Shown: piece after piece, positions 46,307 through 55,925 of the stretch
Numbering within the stretch: position 1 is the first letter of the stretch
Layout of the letters: the number at the start of each line of letters is the position of its first letter
NCBI RefSeq assembly: GCF_002087335.1
Contig: NZ_MWVJ01000018.1
Coordinates: forward strand, 1 to 62,590
Reading direction: 5' to 3'
Source of the DNA: Pseudophaeobacter leonis
Lineage (GTDB): Bacteria > Pseudomonadota > Alphaproteobacteria > Rhodobacterales > Rhodobacteraceae
DNA: 62,590 nucleotides
The notes under the pieces: model-generated
Seen by the model: the letters and a program-made list of their open reading frames with translations, nothing else
The model's database searches: none
Told to the model about the DNA's origin: nothing
Position numbers and translations under genes: made by a program

Positions 46307-47872
46307 GCCAGACATCCCATGACCGCCTTCTTATCATAGACTTTGGCAGCCAGGTTACGCAGCTTATTGCGCGCCGCCTGCGTGAGCTGAACGTCTATTG
46401 CGAAATTCACCCCTACCAGAACGTCACAATGGATTTTGTGCGCCAGTTGGCGCCCAAGGCCGTGAGATCTTTTCTGGTGGCCCAGACAGCGTGACCCGCG
46501 AGGGCAGCCCGCGCGTTCCCCAGGAAATTTTTGACTACGGCGTGCCGATCCTCGGCATCTGCTACGGCCAGCAGGTGATGATGCATCAGCTCGGCGGTCA
46601 GGTCGAAAGTGGCCACGGCACCGCCGAATTTGGCCGCGCCTATGTCAAGCCAACCGTGGACAGCCTGCCGCTGCTTGCGGGCTGGTTCCAGGACGATGAA
46701 GACCGCGAACAGGTCTGGATGTCCCACGGCGACCACGTCAGCAAAATCGCCCCCGGTTTTGAGGTCTACGGCACCTCGCCCAATGCGCCCTATGCCATCA
46801 CAGCAGATGTCAGCCGCAATTTTTACGCGGTGCAGTTCCATCCGGAGGTGCACCACACCCCCAATGGCGCCAAACTCTATGAGAACTTTGTGCGTCTTGC
46901 TGGCTTTAGCGGCGACTGGACCATGGGGCTGTACCGCGAGCAGGCGATTGCCGCGATTCGCGAACAGGTGGGCGATAAGCAGGTGATCTGCGGCCTTTCC
47001 GGCGGTGTGGACAGCTCGGTTACGGCCGTGCTGCTACACGAAGCCATTGGCGATCAGCTGACCTGCGTTTTTGTTGATCACGGGCTGTTGCGCAAAGGTG
47101 AGGCGGAAGAGGTCGTCACCATGTTCCGCGACAACTACAACATGCAGTTCATTCACGCCGACGAGCAGGATCTGTTCCTTGGAGAGCTGGACGGGCAATC
47201 TGATCCCGAAACCAAGCGCAAGATCATCGGTAAGCTGTTCATCGATGTGTTTCAGAAACACGCCAACTCGATTGCGGGCGCCGAGTTCCTCGCACAGGGC
47301 ACCTTGTATCCTGATATTATTGAATCTGTTAGCTTTTCTGGCGGACCTTCTGTCACCATCAAAAGCCACCACAACGTCGGCGGCCTGCCCGAAAAGATGG
47401 GTCTCAACTGGTTGAGCCGCTGCGCGAGCTGTTCAAGGATGAGGTGCGCGAACTGGGGCGCGAGCTGGGTCTGCCTGCAAGCTTTATTGGCCGTCACCCC
47501 TTCCCTGGTCCTGGTCTTGCGATCCGCTGCCCCGGTGAGATCACCCGTGAAAAGCTCGCGATTTTGCGCGAAGCCGATGCGGTCTACATCGACCAGATCC
47601 GCAAACATGGCCTTTATGACGAGATCTGGCAGGCCTTTGTGGCCATCCTGCCGGTGCGCACCGTGGGCGTGATGGGCGATGGGCGGACCTATGATTTTGC
47701 CTGCGCGCTGCGCGCGGTCACCTCGGTAGATGGCATGACAGCAGACTACTACCCCTTTACGCATGAGTTCCTGGGCGAAACCGCAACCCGGATCATCAAC
47801 GAGGTGAAGGGCATCAACCGCTGCACCTATGACATCACCTCCAAGCCTCCGGGCACCATTGAATGGGAATAG
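46303..47872 (+). CDS. guaA: GuaA, GMP synthase (reading frame broken twice)
   Basis: About 522 residues, the standard length. It aminates XMP to GMP using glutamine. The N-terminal glutamine amidotransferase has [17 protein letters not shown], the catalytic cysteine in [15 protein letters not shown] and the [12 protein letters not shown] histidine. The ATP-pyrophosphatase P loop is [15 protein letters not shown]; the dimerisation domain ends KPPGTIEWE. Break 1, at 46463-46468: two extra bases (a GA doubled) separate APKAV from IFSGGPDSV. Break 2, at 47406-47407: one A missing before [12 protein letters not shown]. Because guaA is needed for growth without guanine, both are probably sequencing errors. 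A terminator follows. Confidence 0.95.
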
Positions 47873-47891
47873 TCTGCGCAGGCTGAAACAG

Positions 47892-47923
47892 AAAAAACCG
47901 GTCGGGTCTCGGCCGGTTTTTTT
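47892..47923 (+). terminator. Intrinsic terminator after guaA
   Basis: AAAAAACCGGTC (47892-47903) pairs with GGCCGGTTTTTT (47911-47922) around a short loop, ending in a T run. It lies 20 bases after the guaA stop. Confidence 0.88.
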
Positions 47924-48017
47924 GTGTCTCGAGCCAGAACGGCAACAAACGTCAGATCCGACCTAAGGGAATTGTTAAAATTCCTCAGTTAACCAAGGAG
48001 GTGAGACCGCTGAGACC

Positions 48018-48092
48018 ATGGATCTGTGCAGACTGACACCAGCCCGTAAGGGCGTAACAGGCAGCACAATTAAGACATGCTCGGCTAACTAG
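48018..48092 (+). other. 24-codon leader frame ending in TAG directly before the sulfotransferase-like ATG
   Basis: ATG at 48018 opens a 24-codon frame beginning MDLCRLTPARKGVTGSTIK. Its TAG (48090-48092) is followed at once by the ATG at 48093, in the same frame. The only strong Shine-Dalgarno sequence of the area, AAGGAGGTGAG (47995-48005), lies 15 bases before this leader ATG, and none lies near 48093. It may be a leader peptide, or the true start of the gene if the TAG is an error. A GTG at 48001 opens another short frame. Confidence 0.4.
48026..48067 (+). ncRNA. Candidate nested hairpin in the leader of the sulfotransferase-like gene
   Basis: Three nested pairings are visible: GTGC (48026-48029) with GCAC (48064-48067), CTG (48033-48035) with CAG (48058-48060), and GCCC (48042-48045) with GGGC (48050-48053) closed by the GNRA-type loop GTAA. 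A separate GGAATT/AATTCC hairpin lies upstream near 47968-47984. No known riboswitch class was recognised. Confidence 0.35.
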
Positions 48093-48965
48093 ATGGAAAC
48101 ACATGCGCCAAACCTCAGCGATCTTTTAAAGAGGTGCTGGGGACAACTTGGGAAGCTGTTCAACACGAACCAGATGATTTTCACACTGACGGCAGGCCGC
48201 TCCGGCAGCGGCTGGCTCTCGAAATTCATTGCAGCCAACCTTGATATTACCAGTGTCCATGAGCCTCTGGAAATTGATGATATAGACGTCAGGATGCCGA
48301 GCATCAAAGTTTTGCGAAGCTTTAATACCCGCGGCATGGATTCGGTGGTGCGTGACTTCTGGCAGCGTAAACTGAAGACTTTGCCTGAAAATGCCCCCTA
48401 CTGTGAAACCAATCACACCTTGGGCAAATGCGGCCTGATCGAAACCCTGGCCGAACAGCCCAATGCGGATGAATACACCATTATCGTATTGAAGCGAAAC
48501 CTGGCAAAGCAATGCGCAAGCTACATAAACCGCAACGATTTCTCAAATATCCTCATGTGGTGGCAGTGGTTTCTTGCGCCCGACTACCCCAATATCATAG
48601 TGCCTTCAGAAACCCTACGTCCCCTTGGCGCGATTGGGCTGGCAGTCTGGTACACCCTGGAAATGGAAAGCAGGCAGTGCTACTATCAGCGGGTCTATGG
48701 AGATCGGTTGCGCTTTGTGGAGGTCCAGCTCGAAGAGGCCGTCACCGCTGAAGGGGCGGCGCGGCTGTTGTCGGATCTCGGCTACGACCAGGAGCATATC
48801 CTGCCGCCCAAATACAATGCCTCGGCCCAGCCATCCAACGACCAGATGGTCGCAAAAATCGGCGACATGATTGCCAACAGCGGGTTTGACCCGGACGCCA
48901 CCGTCTCTGCCTACCTGGAGGCTAATCACAGTCTTTCGATGCAAGATACCAGACTGGCTTCTTGA
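48093..48965 (+). CDS. Sulfotransferase-like P-loop protein
   Basis: A 290-residue protein with the pattern of PAPS-dependent sulfotransferases. The phosphosulfate loop is TLTAGRSGSGWLSKF near residue 33, followed by SVHEPLEI, CETNHTLGKCGL, and the 3-prime-phosphate-binding IIVLKRNLAKQCASYINRND near residue 131. No signal peptide or membrane segment is seen. The acceptor is unknown; carbohydrate or small-molecule sulfation is possible. It stands alone between guaA and an EamA exporter, with an unusual leader upstream and four 15-bp repeats on its stop codon. Likely an accessory gene. Confidence 0.65.
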   Translation: METHAPNLSDLLKRCWGQLGKLFNTNQMIFTLTAGRSGSGWLSKFIAANLDITSVHEPLEIDDIDVRMPSIKVLRSFNTRGMDSVVRDFWQRKLKTLPENAPYCETNHTLGKCGLIETLAEQPNADEYTIIVLKRNLAKQCASYINRNDFSNILMWWQWFLAPDYPNIIVPSETLRPLGAIGLAVWYTLEMESRQCYYQRVYGDRLRFVEVQLEEAVTAEGAARLLSDLGYDQEHILPPKYNASAQPSNDQMVAKIGDMIANSGFDPDATVSAYLEANHSLSMQDTRLAS

Positions 48966-49020
48966 AAATACTGGCCTCGTGAATACTGGCCTCGTGAATG
49001 CTGGCCTCATGAATACCGGC
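48961..49020. repeat. Four 15-bp tandem repeats on the sulfotransferase-like stop codon
   Basis: Units at 48961-48975, 48976-48990, 48991-49005 and 49006-49020 follow the pattern CTCGTGAATACTGGC with small changes. The gene's TGA (48963-48965) lies in the first unit. Because 15 is a multiple of three, each later unit supplies another TGA in the same frame (48978, 48993, 49008). Confidence 0.9.
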
Positions 49021-49085
49021 GCATGCGCTTGACCTTCCCATGAATTTACCACCTTGTGCTCTTCAAGAACGTGGGAAGGTCCGAG

Positions 49086-49981
49086 ATGCACAATCAACCT
49101 ACCGAAATAGGCAAAGCCGCTTTATGGATGACCGGGGCGATCGTGTCCTTTTCCTCTATGGCTATTGCCGGGCGCGAAGCAGGGCACGCGCTCGACACCT
49201 TTGAGATCATGACCTACCGCAGCCTGGTCGGACTGATCATTGTCGTCTGCCTGATCTCTTTTACCGGCAAATGGGGCTCGGTCAAAACAAATCGCCTTGG
49301 CAGTCATCTGATCCGAAACCTCGCCCATTTTACCGGCCAAAACCTGTGGTTCTATGCCGTCACACTGAGCCCTCTGGCGCAGGTCTTTGCCCTGGAATTC
49401 ACCTCGCCGCTTTGGGTCATGGTGTTGTCACCGCTGCTGTTGGGAGAACGGCTCACCCGGATACGCGGCATCGCGGCCCTGTTGGGGTTTGCAGGCATCC
49501 TGATCGTCGCACGTCCCTCGCCTGACAGCCTTAACGCCGGGGTTATAACCGCCGCCAGCTGTGCGATTTTCTTTGCTCTCACGGTGATTTTCACAAAACG
49601 GCTGACCCGACATGACGGCATCGCGTCGATCCTGTTCTGGCTGACCTCGATGCAACTGGTGCTGGGGCTGATCATGGCGGGATGGGACGCAGACATGACG
49701 CTGCCCACGCTACAACCCTGCCCTGGATTTTGCTCATCGGGGTTGCTGGGCTGGCGGCGCATTTCTGCTTTTCCAATGCGCTGTCGATTGCCCCGGCCAC
49801 CGTGGTGGTTCCTTTTGATTTTGCGCGCCTTCCGGTCATCGCCCTGCTGGCAATGATCCTGTATGATGAGGCAGTTGTGGTCTGGATCTTTGTCGGGGCG
49901 GCGCTGATCTTTGCCGCCAACTACCTCAATATCCTTGAGGCCGCAGGCCGCATTGGCGCGATGAAACAACGCCGGAGCTGA
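49086..49981 (+). CDS. EamA/DMT-family transporter (reading frame broken once)
   Basis: About 298 residues with ten predicted helices in two EamA halves. Typical stretches are AGREAGHALDTFEIMTYRSL, PLAQVFALEFTSPLWVMVLS and, after the break, ALSIAPATVVVPFDFARLPV. One base is missing near 49707-49708, separating DMTLPT from the next helix (TTLPWILLIGVAGLAAHFCF). The family exports metabolites or drugs; the substrate is not predictable. GGAAGG lies upstream of the ATG at 49086. No co-transcribed partner is evident. Confidence 0.82.
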
Positions 49982-50061
49982 TGACCACTGCGTGAAAGTA
50001 GAATTGACCAAATTGCCCTGCGGGATTAGCTAGGCCAGACAAAAAATGGAAAGGCCGGGGC

Positions 50062-50925
50062 ATGCTCTATAAATCCGCACAAGACTGGCGCGATGCGCCG
50101 CAAAAACGCGTTTTGTTCTTTGGCATGTCTGGCCTTGGCAAGACCTATGTCAGCAATATCCTGCGCGGTGCCGGCAGCTGGTTTCATTACTCCGTCGACT
50201 ACCGGATCGGCACCCGCTACATGGGTGAATACATTGCTGACAACGCAAAAGCAGAAGCCATGAAGAACCCGTTTCTGCGTGATCTGCTGCTGTCAGATTC
50301 GATCTACATCGGCTCCAACATCACCTTTGAAAACCTGACGCCAGTCTCGTCTTACCTGGGCAAACCGGGTAACCCTGACGCAGGCGGCCTGGCGATGGAC
50401 GAGTACCGTCGCCGTCAGGACCAGTTCCGTCAGGCCGAAGAGCGCGCGTTGCTGGATACCGAGTATTTTGCCGATCGCGCCCATCGGCTCTATGGCTATC
50501 CGCATTTCATTTGTGACAGTGGTGGGTCGATCTGCGAATGGGTTGACCCCGAAGATCCCGAGGATCAAATTCTCACGGAGCTGTCACAGCAATGTCTGAT
50601 GATCTGGATCAAGGGCGATGAGGCCCATACCGAAGAGCTGATCCGCCGCTTTGACCGCGCGCCCAAACCCATGTCCTACCAACCAGAGTTTCTTGACCGC
50701 GTTTGGGAAGACTATCTAAACCAAATGGGCGTATCCGAGGGGGATGTTGATCCCGACGCCTTTATTCGCTGGACCTACGCACAGGCGCTGGCACATCGCC
50801 AACCTCGTTATGCGGCAATGGCCCAAAACTGGGGCATCACCGTGACTGCGGACCAGATCTCGGGTGTCAAAACCGAAGCTGATTTCAACAGCTTGATCGC
50901 CCAAACCCTTGAGGCCCAGAGTTAA
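50062..50925 (+). CDS. P-loop ATPase of unknown role
   Basis: A 287-residue soluble protein. An N-terminal Walker A motif (LFFGMSGLGKTYVSNILR, GMSGLGKT at about residues 21-28) is followed by a kinase-like acidic and helical region (HYSVDYRIGTRYMGEYIADN, PHFICDSGGSICEWVD). The layout resembles small nucleotide kinases, but I cannot name a substrate. Similar ATPases precede metA in related genomes. It lies 54 bases before metA and may be co-transcribed with it. Confidence 0.7.
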   Translation: MLYKSAQDWRDAPQKRVLFFGMSGLGKTYVSNILRGAGSWFHYSVDYRIGTRYMGEYIADNAKAEAMKNPFLRDLLLSDSIYIGSNITFENLTPVSSYLGKPGNPDAGGLAMDEYRRRQDQFRQAEERALLDTEYFADRAHRLYGYPHFICDSGGSICEWVDPEDPEDQILTELSQQCLMIWIKGDEAHTEELIRRFDRAPKPMSYQPEFLDRVWEDYLNQMGVSEGDVDPDAFIRWTYAQALAHRQPRYAAMAQNWGITVTADQISGVKTEADFNSLIAQTLEAQS

Positions 50926-50979
50926 TCCACCTATCTCTGCCTCTCCTGACCCTGTAATTCATCCCATTGAGGCCCTGAC

Positions 50980-51903
50980 ATGCCCATCAAGATCCCTTCT
51001 GACCTGCCCGCCTATGACGTTCTGACGAACGAAGGCGTCATGGTCATGTCGCCGGATCAGGCTGCGCGTCAGGACATTCGCCCGCTGCGCATCGGATTGC
51101 TCAATCTGATGCCAAAGAAAATTCAGACCGAGAACCAGTTTGCCCGTCTGATTGGCGCGACCCCTTTGCAGATTGAGCTTTCGCTGATCCGCATGACCGA
51201 GCACCAGACCCGCAACACTGCCGCCGAACATATGGAAGAATTCTATCACTCCTTTCAGGAGGTGAAGGACCAGAAGTTTGACGGCTTGTTGATCACAGGT
51301 GCGCCGATTGAACGTATGCCTTTTGAAGAGGTCACCTACTGGCAGGAGCTTTGCGAAGTTTTTGACTGGACCCAGACCAACGTGCAGTCGACATTTGGTG
51401 TCTGCTGGGGCGGTATGGCCATGATCAACTACTTCAATGGCGTGCGCAAACACATGCTGGAACACAAAGCCTTTGGCTGCTTCCGGCATCAGAACCTGGC
51501 GCCGGCCTCGCAGTTTCTGCGGGGGTTTTCCGATGACTGCGTCATTCCGGTATCGCGCTGGACCGAGATCCGCCAGGATGAAATCGACGCACGCCCAGGC
51601 CTCACGACGCTGTTGGGCAGCACAGAGGCTGGTCCCTGCCTGGTGCAGGATCCGGCCCACCGCGCGCTCTATATTTTCAACCACTTTGAATATGACAGCG
51701 ACACCCTAAAGCAGGAATACGATCGCGACATCGCCAATGGCACCGAAATCAATGTGCCGCAAAACTACTATCCAGACGACGACCCAAGCCGCGTGCCTCA
51801 GAACCGCTGGCGCAGCCATGCGCATCTGCTTTATGGTAATTGGATCAACGACATCTACCAGTCGACGCCCTATGACATGGATGATATTGGCAAACAGACC
51901 TAG
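50980..51903 (+). CDS. metA: MetA, homoserine O-acyltransferase, predicted to use acetyl-CoA
   Basis: A 307-residue enzyme of the MetA (glutamine-amidotransferase-like) family, first committed step of methionine synthesis. The nucleophile is C142 in [15 protein letters not shown]; the triad histidine and glutamate lie in YIFNHFEYD. Residue 111 is glutamate ([15 protein letters not shown]). In characterised MetA enzymes glutamate at this position selects acetyl-CoA while glycine selects succinyl-CoA, so this should be an O-acetyltransferase although usually annotated as a succinyltransferase. The 54-base leader is too short for a recognisable SAM riboswitch. Confidence 0.93.
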   Translation: MPIKIPSDLPAYDVLTNEGVMVMSPDQAARQDIRPLRIGLLNLMPKKIQTENQFARLIGATPLQIELSLIRMTEHQTRNTAAEHMEEFYHSFQEVKDQKFDGLLITGAPIERMPFEEVTYWQELCEVFDWTQTNVQSTFGVCWGGMAMINYFNGVRKHMLEHKAFGCFRHQNLAPASQFLRGFSDDCVIPVSRWTEIRQDEIDARPGLTTLLGSTEAGPCLVQDPAHRALYIFNHFEYDSDTLKQEYDRDIANGTEINVPQNYYPDDDPSRVPQNRWRSHAHLLYGNWINDIYQSTPYDMDDIGKQT

Positions 51904-52051
51904 GCGTTTTTGTCGCCGCCCTTTGACCGCTGCTAAAGCCCTGCCCTTGGATTTCTGGCAGCGATGGCTGGACGCGGAAATTTGCGCAAAAGCGAGTCAC
52001 ATCTTTCACAGCAATGCCCTATAAAGGGTTGAGGACAGGAGGGTTTTGACC

Positions 52052-52921
52052 ATGAAACTGCCATTTGACGGCGCCATCAGCAGCTATTTCAAAACCGAGG
52101 CTCCGGCGCATGTGAGAAAGCTCATCAAGCGCAGCGACAAAGACGATATCCTGGGCAAAGACTATCCCTATGACGCGCGCATGGGCCGCAAAGACTATGA
52201 AAAGGAACTGGCGCGCCTGCAGATCGAACTGGTCAAACTGCAAGCCTGGGTCAAGGCGTCCGGAACCCGTATCGCGCTTGTCTTTGAAGGGCGCGATGCC
52301 GCAGGTAAAGGCGGCACAATCAAGCGGTTTCGCGAAAACCTCAATCCACGTGGTGCCCGGACTGTGGCGCTGGCGAAACCCTCTGATGCCGAACAGAGCC
52401 AATGGTATTTCCAGCGCTATATCAATCATCTGCCCGCAGGGGGTGAGATCACCTTCTTTGATCGCAGCTGGTACAACCGCGGTGTGGTAGAACATGTCTT
52501 TGGCTTTTGCAGCCCCGCGCAGCGCGAACACTTCTTTCACCAACCTGGTGGCTTTGAGGACGCGCTGGTGGATGATGGCATCCTGCTGTTCAAATTCTGG
52601 CTCAACGTCAGTCGTCCCGAACAATTGCGCCGCTTTTTGGCACGTGAAAGCGACCCGTTAAAGCAATGGAAGTTGAGCCCGATCGACGTCAAAGGTCTGG
52701 CCAGGTGGGATGACTACTCGGACGCAATTCACGAGACCCTGACCCGAAGCCATAGTGATCTGGCGCCTTGGCGCGTGATCCGTTCAGACGACAAACGCCG
52801 GGCGCGTCTGGCTGCAATCCGCACCGTGCTGCATGGGGTCGACTACAAAAACAAAGACAAAAAGGCCATTGGCCCGCTGGACCCATTGATCTGCGCCGGA
52901 CCGGATATTTGGGATGCCTAA
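52052..52921 (+). CDS. ppk2: Polyphosphate kinase 2 (PPK2) family protein
   Basis: A 289-residue PPK2 with Walker [17 protein letters not shown] near residue 76 and Walker [21 protein letters not shown] near residue 134. The lid region ([20 protein letters not shown]) is also present. PPK2 enzymes transfer phosphate between polyphosphate and nucleoside di- or monophosphates; the class here cannot be fixed by eye. Start at ATG 52052 after GGAGGG. Its end overlaps the following tetR gene by eight bases, so the pair is coupled. Confidence 0.92.
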   Translation: MKLPFDGAISSYFKTEAPAHVRKLIKRSDKDDILGKDYPYDARMGRKDYEKELARLQIELVKLQAWVKASGTRIALVFEGRDAAGKGGTIKRFRENLNPRGARTVALAKPSDAEQSQWYFQRYINHLPAGGEITFFDRSWYNRGVVEHVFGFCSPAQREHFFHQPGGFEDALVDDGILLFKFWLNVSRPEQLRRFLARESDPLKQWKLSPIDVKGLARWDDYSDAIHETLTRSHSDLAPWRVIRSDDKRRARLAAIRTVLHGVDYKNKDKKAIGPLDPLICAGPDIWDA

Positions 52922-53528
52922 ACGCGGCTACCATCACGGCAACCTGCGCCAGGCTCTGGTGGAGGCGGCTCTGAGTCTGATCGAGCTCAAGGGCCGCACC
53001 GGCTTTACGCTCTCAGAGGCGGCCAAACGCGCTGGTGTCACCCCGGCGGCGGTCTATCGCCATTTTGAAGGCCGTGAGGATCTGATTGCCGAATGCGCCC
53101 GGCAGGGGTTCTTGATGTTTGCCGACCTGATGCAACATGCCTATGACAAATACCAGCCCTCGGCCCTGGCCGCGTTTGAGGCAACAGGGCGGGCCTATCT
53201 GGCCTTTGCCCGCAAGAATCCCGGCCATTACATCTCGATGTTTGAGAGCGGCATCTCCAGCAATCGCACCCCCGATCTGGCCAATGCGGCCCATCGTGCC
53301 CGCGCAATCCTTGAACGTGCCGCCGAAGATCTGAGCCAGCACATCCCGGCCGACAAACGCCCGCCGGCTTCGATGTTCTCGGCCCATATTCTGGCGATGA
53401 GCCACGGTGTCGTCGAGTTATATGCCCGAAATACCCCCGGCGCGACCTCGCCGTTTCCACCAGAGGAATTGCTGGAGACCGGAATTGGCATCTACCTGCG
53501 CGGGCTGGGGCTGATTGATCCGGACTAG
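52914..53528 (+). CDS. TetR-family transcriptional regulator
   Basis: A 204-residue regulator. The N-terminal helix-turn-helix ([20 protein letters not shown], then [20 protein letters not shown]) is clear. The C-terminal half ([19 protein letters not shown]) matches the WHG-type ligand-binding domain. It is coupled to ppk2 by an eight-base overlap, so it may respond to energy or phosphate state, but its ligand and targets are unknown. Confidence 0.88.
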   Translation: MPKRGYHHGNLRQALVEAALSLIELKGRTGFTLSEAAKRAGVTPAAVYRHFEGREDLIAECARQGFLMFADLMQHAYDKYQPSALAAFEATGRAYLAFARKNPGHYISMFESGISSNRTPDLANAAHRARAILERAAEDLSQHIPADKRPPASMFSAHILAMSHGVVELYARNTPGATSPFPPEELLETGIGIYLRGLGLIDPD

Positions 53529-53544
53529 GTCCTGCTGTGATCGC

Positions 53545-53808
53545 CAGCCGCCGCTGCGCAGATTGACAGCTTTGGTTTTGAAAATCAGGCTTTCGCTATT
53601 TGGGCAGGAAATCAGCAAGACGCCGTCGTCTTCCATGCTGTCAGACACGCCCAGCAGGAATTTTTTAGGATAGGGTACGTGTTCCAGAACATCGTGGGCG
53701 ACAGGGGCGCTAATACAGGGGGTGGCCCGAACAATCAGCTCTATTGAACCCCTTGATATCCAGCCCTTCACAGAGCGGACAACCGTCATAATCATGCCTG
53801 TCGGACAT
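53545..53808 (-). pseudogene. Remnant of a class I SAM-dependent methyltransferase with an internal deletion
   Basis: From ATG 53808, behind AAAGG, one frame reads MSDRHDYDGCPLCEGLDIKG and then ADCSGHPLY and a stop. CPLC plus CSGHPLY is the N-terminal zinc-binding pattern of a methyltransferase family. In another frame, directly beyond, HDVLEHVPYPKKFLLG and GVLLISCPNSESLIFK give the end of the methyltransferase core. The SAM-binding middle (~100 residues) is missing and the C-terminus runs out. This is an internally deleted, decayed gene rather than a simple frameshift. Converges with the tetR gene. Confidence 0.6.
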
Positions 53809-54035
53809 CTTGTCACCTTTTCTCGAATGAAACCGCGCATGGCAGTCTTTGGGACAATCCGGCATTTTTATTAAAGAATATTGGTACTCTCACCCTTCCC
53901 TAGGACGAAAACCGAAAAACAACCCATTGGCCGTAAATTTATGCCTCCCGAAAATAGCGGCCGACAAATATACGGGCCACTGCGAAGGCATTGCAGCAGG
54001 CTTTTGGCTTTTGATTGCACGGGCCCTGAAAACAC

Positions 54036-54062
54036 AAAAAAGGGCCCGCGCTGTGCGAACCC
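54036..54062 (-). terminator. Intrinsic terminator after rpsI
   Basis: On the minus strand GGGTTCGC and GCGGGCCC pair (two G-T wobbles) around a five-base loop (54042-54062), followed by TTTTTT. It lies 28 bases after the rpsI stop. The ~230 bases to its left are AT-richer and hold no further gene. Confidence 0.75.
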
Positions 54063-54089
54063 TTTTGTCTTTGATCTGAAGCGGTAAAA

Positions 54090-54575
54090 TTAACGCTTGG
54101 AGAACTGGAAGGAACGACGCGCTTTGCGGCGGCCAAACTTCTTACGTTCAACAACACGGCTGTCGCGTGTCAGGAAGCCGGCGGCTTTCAGAGCGCCACG
54201 CAGGGAGGGATCATAAAGCTGCAGAGCTTTTGAAACACCATGCTTGACCGCACCGGCCTGACCGGAAAGACCGCCACCTTTTACGGTTGCGAAAACGTCG
54301 AATTGATCCTCGACACCAGCAACAGTGAACGGCTGACGCAGAATCATCTGCAGAACCGGACGGGCAAAATAGGCTTTCATTTCCTTGCCGTTGACCACAA
54401 CCTTGCCGGAGCCTGGCTTGATCCAGACGCGGGCAACCGCATCTTTACGCTTACCAGTGGCATAGGAACGACCCAGCGCGTCACGCACTGGCTCACGGAG
54501 AACGATCTCTTCGGCGGCAACGTCTACGCCAGCAACGGCGCTCAGTTCTTCGAGAGTGTTGATCTGATCAGTCAT
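54090..54575 (-). CDS. rpsI: Ribosomal protein S9 (uS9)
   Basis: A 161-residue 30S protein with the usual alphaproteobacterial N-terminal extension. The core is clear: [39 protein letters not shown] and the C-terminal [17 protein letters not shown], whose end reaches the P-site tRNA. It follows rplM after five bases in the standard rplM-rpsI operon. Confidence 0.97.
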   Translation of the reverse strand: MTDQINTLEELSAVAGVDVAAEEIVLREPVRDALGRSYATGKRKDAVARVWIKPGSGKVVVNGKEMKAYFARPVLQMILRQPFTVAGVEDQFDVFATVKGGGLSGQAGAVKHGVSKALQLYDPSLRGALKAAGFLTRDSRVVERKKFGRRKARRSFQFSKR

Positions 54576-54580
54576 CTATA

Positions 54581-55039
54581 TCAGCTCCGCGTATTTTTCT
54601 TGTTCATGGACTTTACGTCCAGAACTTCGGGCGCCTGGGCTTCATGCCCGTGCTCGGTGCCTGCATAGATGCGCAGGTTGGTCATCTGCTGACGCGACAG
54701 GCGGTTGCCTGGCAGCATGCGCTTAACAGCCTGATAGACAACACGCTCGGGGTGCTTGCCTTCCAGGATTTCCTGTTTGGAGCGCGATTTGGTGCCACCG
54801 GGGTGACCGGTGTGCCAGTAGAAGGGCTCTTCGCGCTTCTTGCCGGTCATCTGGATCTTGTCAGCATTGACCACGATGACGTTGTCACCCATGTCCATAT
54901 GCGGCGTGAATGTTGCTTTGTGCTTACCGCGCAAGCGCATAGCAATAATCGATGCGAGACGGCCCAGCACCACGCCTTCGGCGTCGATGATGATCCATTT
55001 CTTGTCGATATCTGCTGGTGTAGCAGAGAAGGTTTTCAT
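54581..55039 (-). CDS. rplM: Ribosomal protein L13 (uL13)
   Basis: A 152-residue 50S protein. [40 protein letters not shown], and [20 protein letters not shown] with [12 protein letters not shown] are the conserved blocks. First gene of the rplM-rpsI operon, with a predicted promoter ~65 bases upstream. Confidence 0.97.
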   Translation of the reverse strand: MKTFSATPADIDKKWIIIDAEGVVLGRLASIIAMRLRGKHKATFTPHMDMGDNVIVVNADKIQMTGKKREEPFYWHTGHPGGTKSRSKQEILEGKHPERVVYQAVKRMLPGNRLSRQQMTNLRIYAGTEHGHEAQAPEVLDVKSMNKKNTRS

Positions 55040-55105
55040 GGCAGGTCTATCCTGTTTATCGTGGCGACGCAGGACAGAGGTCCAACGCCCGAATTTGATG
55101 TGAGG

Positions 55106-55134
55106 GATCTACGGGGTTCCATGCGCCTGGTCAA
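55106..55134 (-). promoter_or_regulatory. Predicted promoter of rplM-rpsI
   Basis: On the minus strand TTGACC (55134-55129) is followed by a 17-base spacer and TAGATC (55111-55106). The resulting leader would be about 60 bases. It is the best -35/-10 pair upstream of rplM. A TATAAT at 55185-55190 on the plus strand has no good -35. Confidence 0.5.
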
Positions 55135-55327
55135 CACAGGTATTCAAGTTTTAAATCAACAAAAACAGTGCGTTATGAATTAGGTATAATAATACCCCAC
55201 AGTATCCGCTACCTGCCAGTTCCGTTCGTGGCATTTCCGCACTGGAGGCCCGGTAAAACTGCACGCCTAAATTGCTGGCCTGCAGAAATCGCGTAGACAA
55301 GTGAAAAACAACCTAAAAGGCTACACC

Positions 55328-55867
55328 TTGAAACTGACTACCCTAAAGATTTTGCCCCTTGCTCTGCTTTTGTCAGCTTGCATGGAGGGAGCTCCGATCA
55401 AACAGCCCCCTGTCACAGCCACCCTCAAAAACCAAACCAGCGCCAGCAGGGTCGTTGGCTACACGGAACCCGTCGTTCGCACGTTTGTGCCAAAAGAGCT
55501 GACAGAAGCGCAAAAACAGCAGTACCTGGCGAACCCGAATTCGCAACCACAGGGGGCCAATCGTACCGAAGTTTCTGGTGCCACCTGCGCAATAGACACG
55601 GCTGAGTTCTCGGCGCAGTTCCGCACGCCTGCCATTGTCCGCCTCCCCAAATTCCACGGCAAACCCTCAAAGCTTCGGATGACCTGCAAAACACCGGAGC
55701 TTTTGACACATTTCACCCACAACCCGATGCTTGACGGGGTTGTTGTTGGCGGTGCCTCAATTGCCGGGCTTGTTGCCGCCGCTGTGACAGCAGGGATTGC
55801 CGCCAGCAAAGACAACTGGTCCTACAGCGCGGACGACATCATCGTTTGGGTCAACCTGAAAGACTAG
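55328..55867 (+). CDS. Hypothetical lipoprotein
   Basis: About 179 residues. The TTG at 55328 with AAAAGG eight bases upstream gives a short lipoprotein signal (LKILPLALLLSAC), with the lipidated cysteine near residue 17. A GTG at 55301 is an alternative. The C-terminal part has a glycine/alanine-rich hydrophobic stretch (GVVVGGASIAGLVAAAVTAG) that could be membrane-embedded. Cysteines at two further places (GATCAID, RMTCKTP) may form a disulfide. I do not recognise the family. Confidence 0.7.
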   Translation: MKLTTLKILPLALLLSACMEGAPIKQPPVTATLKNQTSASRVVGYTEPVVRTFVPKELTEAQKQQYLANPNSQPQGANRTEVSGATCAIDTAEFSAQFRTPAIVRLPKFHGKPSKLRMTCKTPELLTHFTHNPMLDGVVVGGASIAGLVAAAVTAGIAASKDNWSYSADDIIVWVNLKD

Positions 55868-55925
55868 AGCCAATTCAACACTACGCCCTTCCTTTCAACA
55901 GGAAGGGCGTAAATGACCACAGATC

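Noticed and set aside
50926..50979. SAM riboswitch before metA
   Set aside because: The leader is only 54 bases and shows no SAM-II-type pseudoknot pattern by eye.
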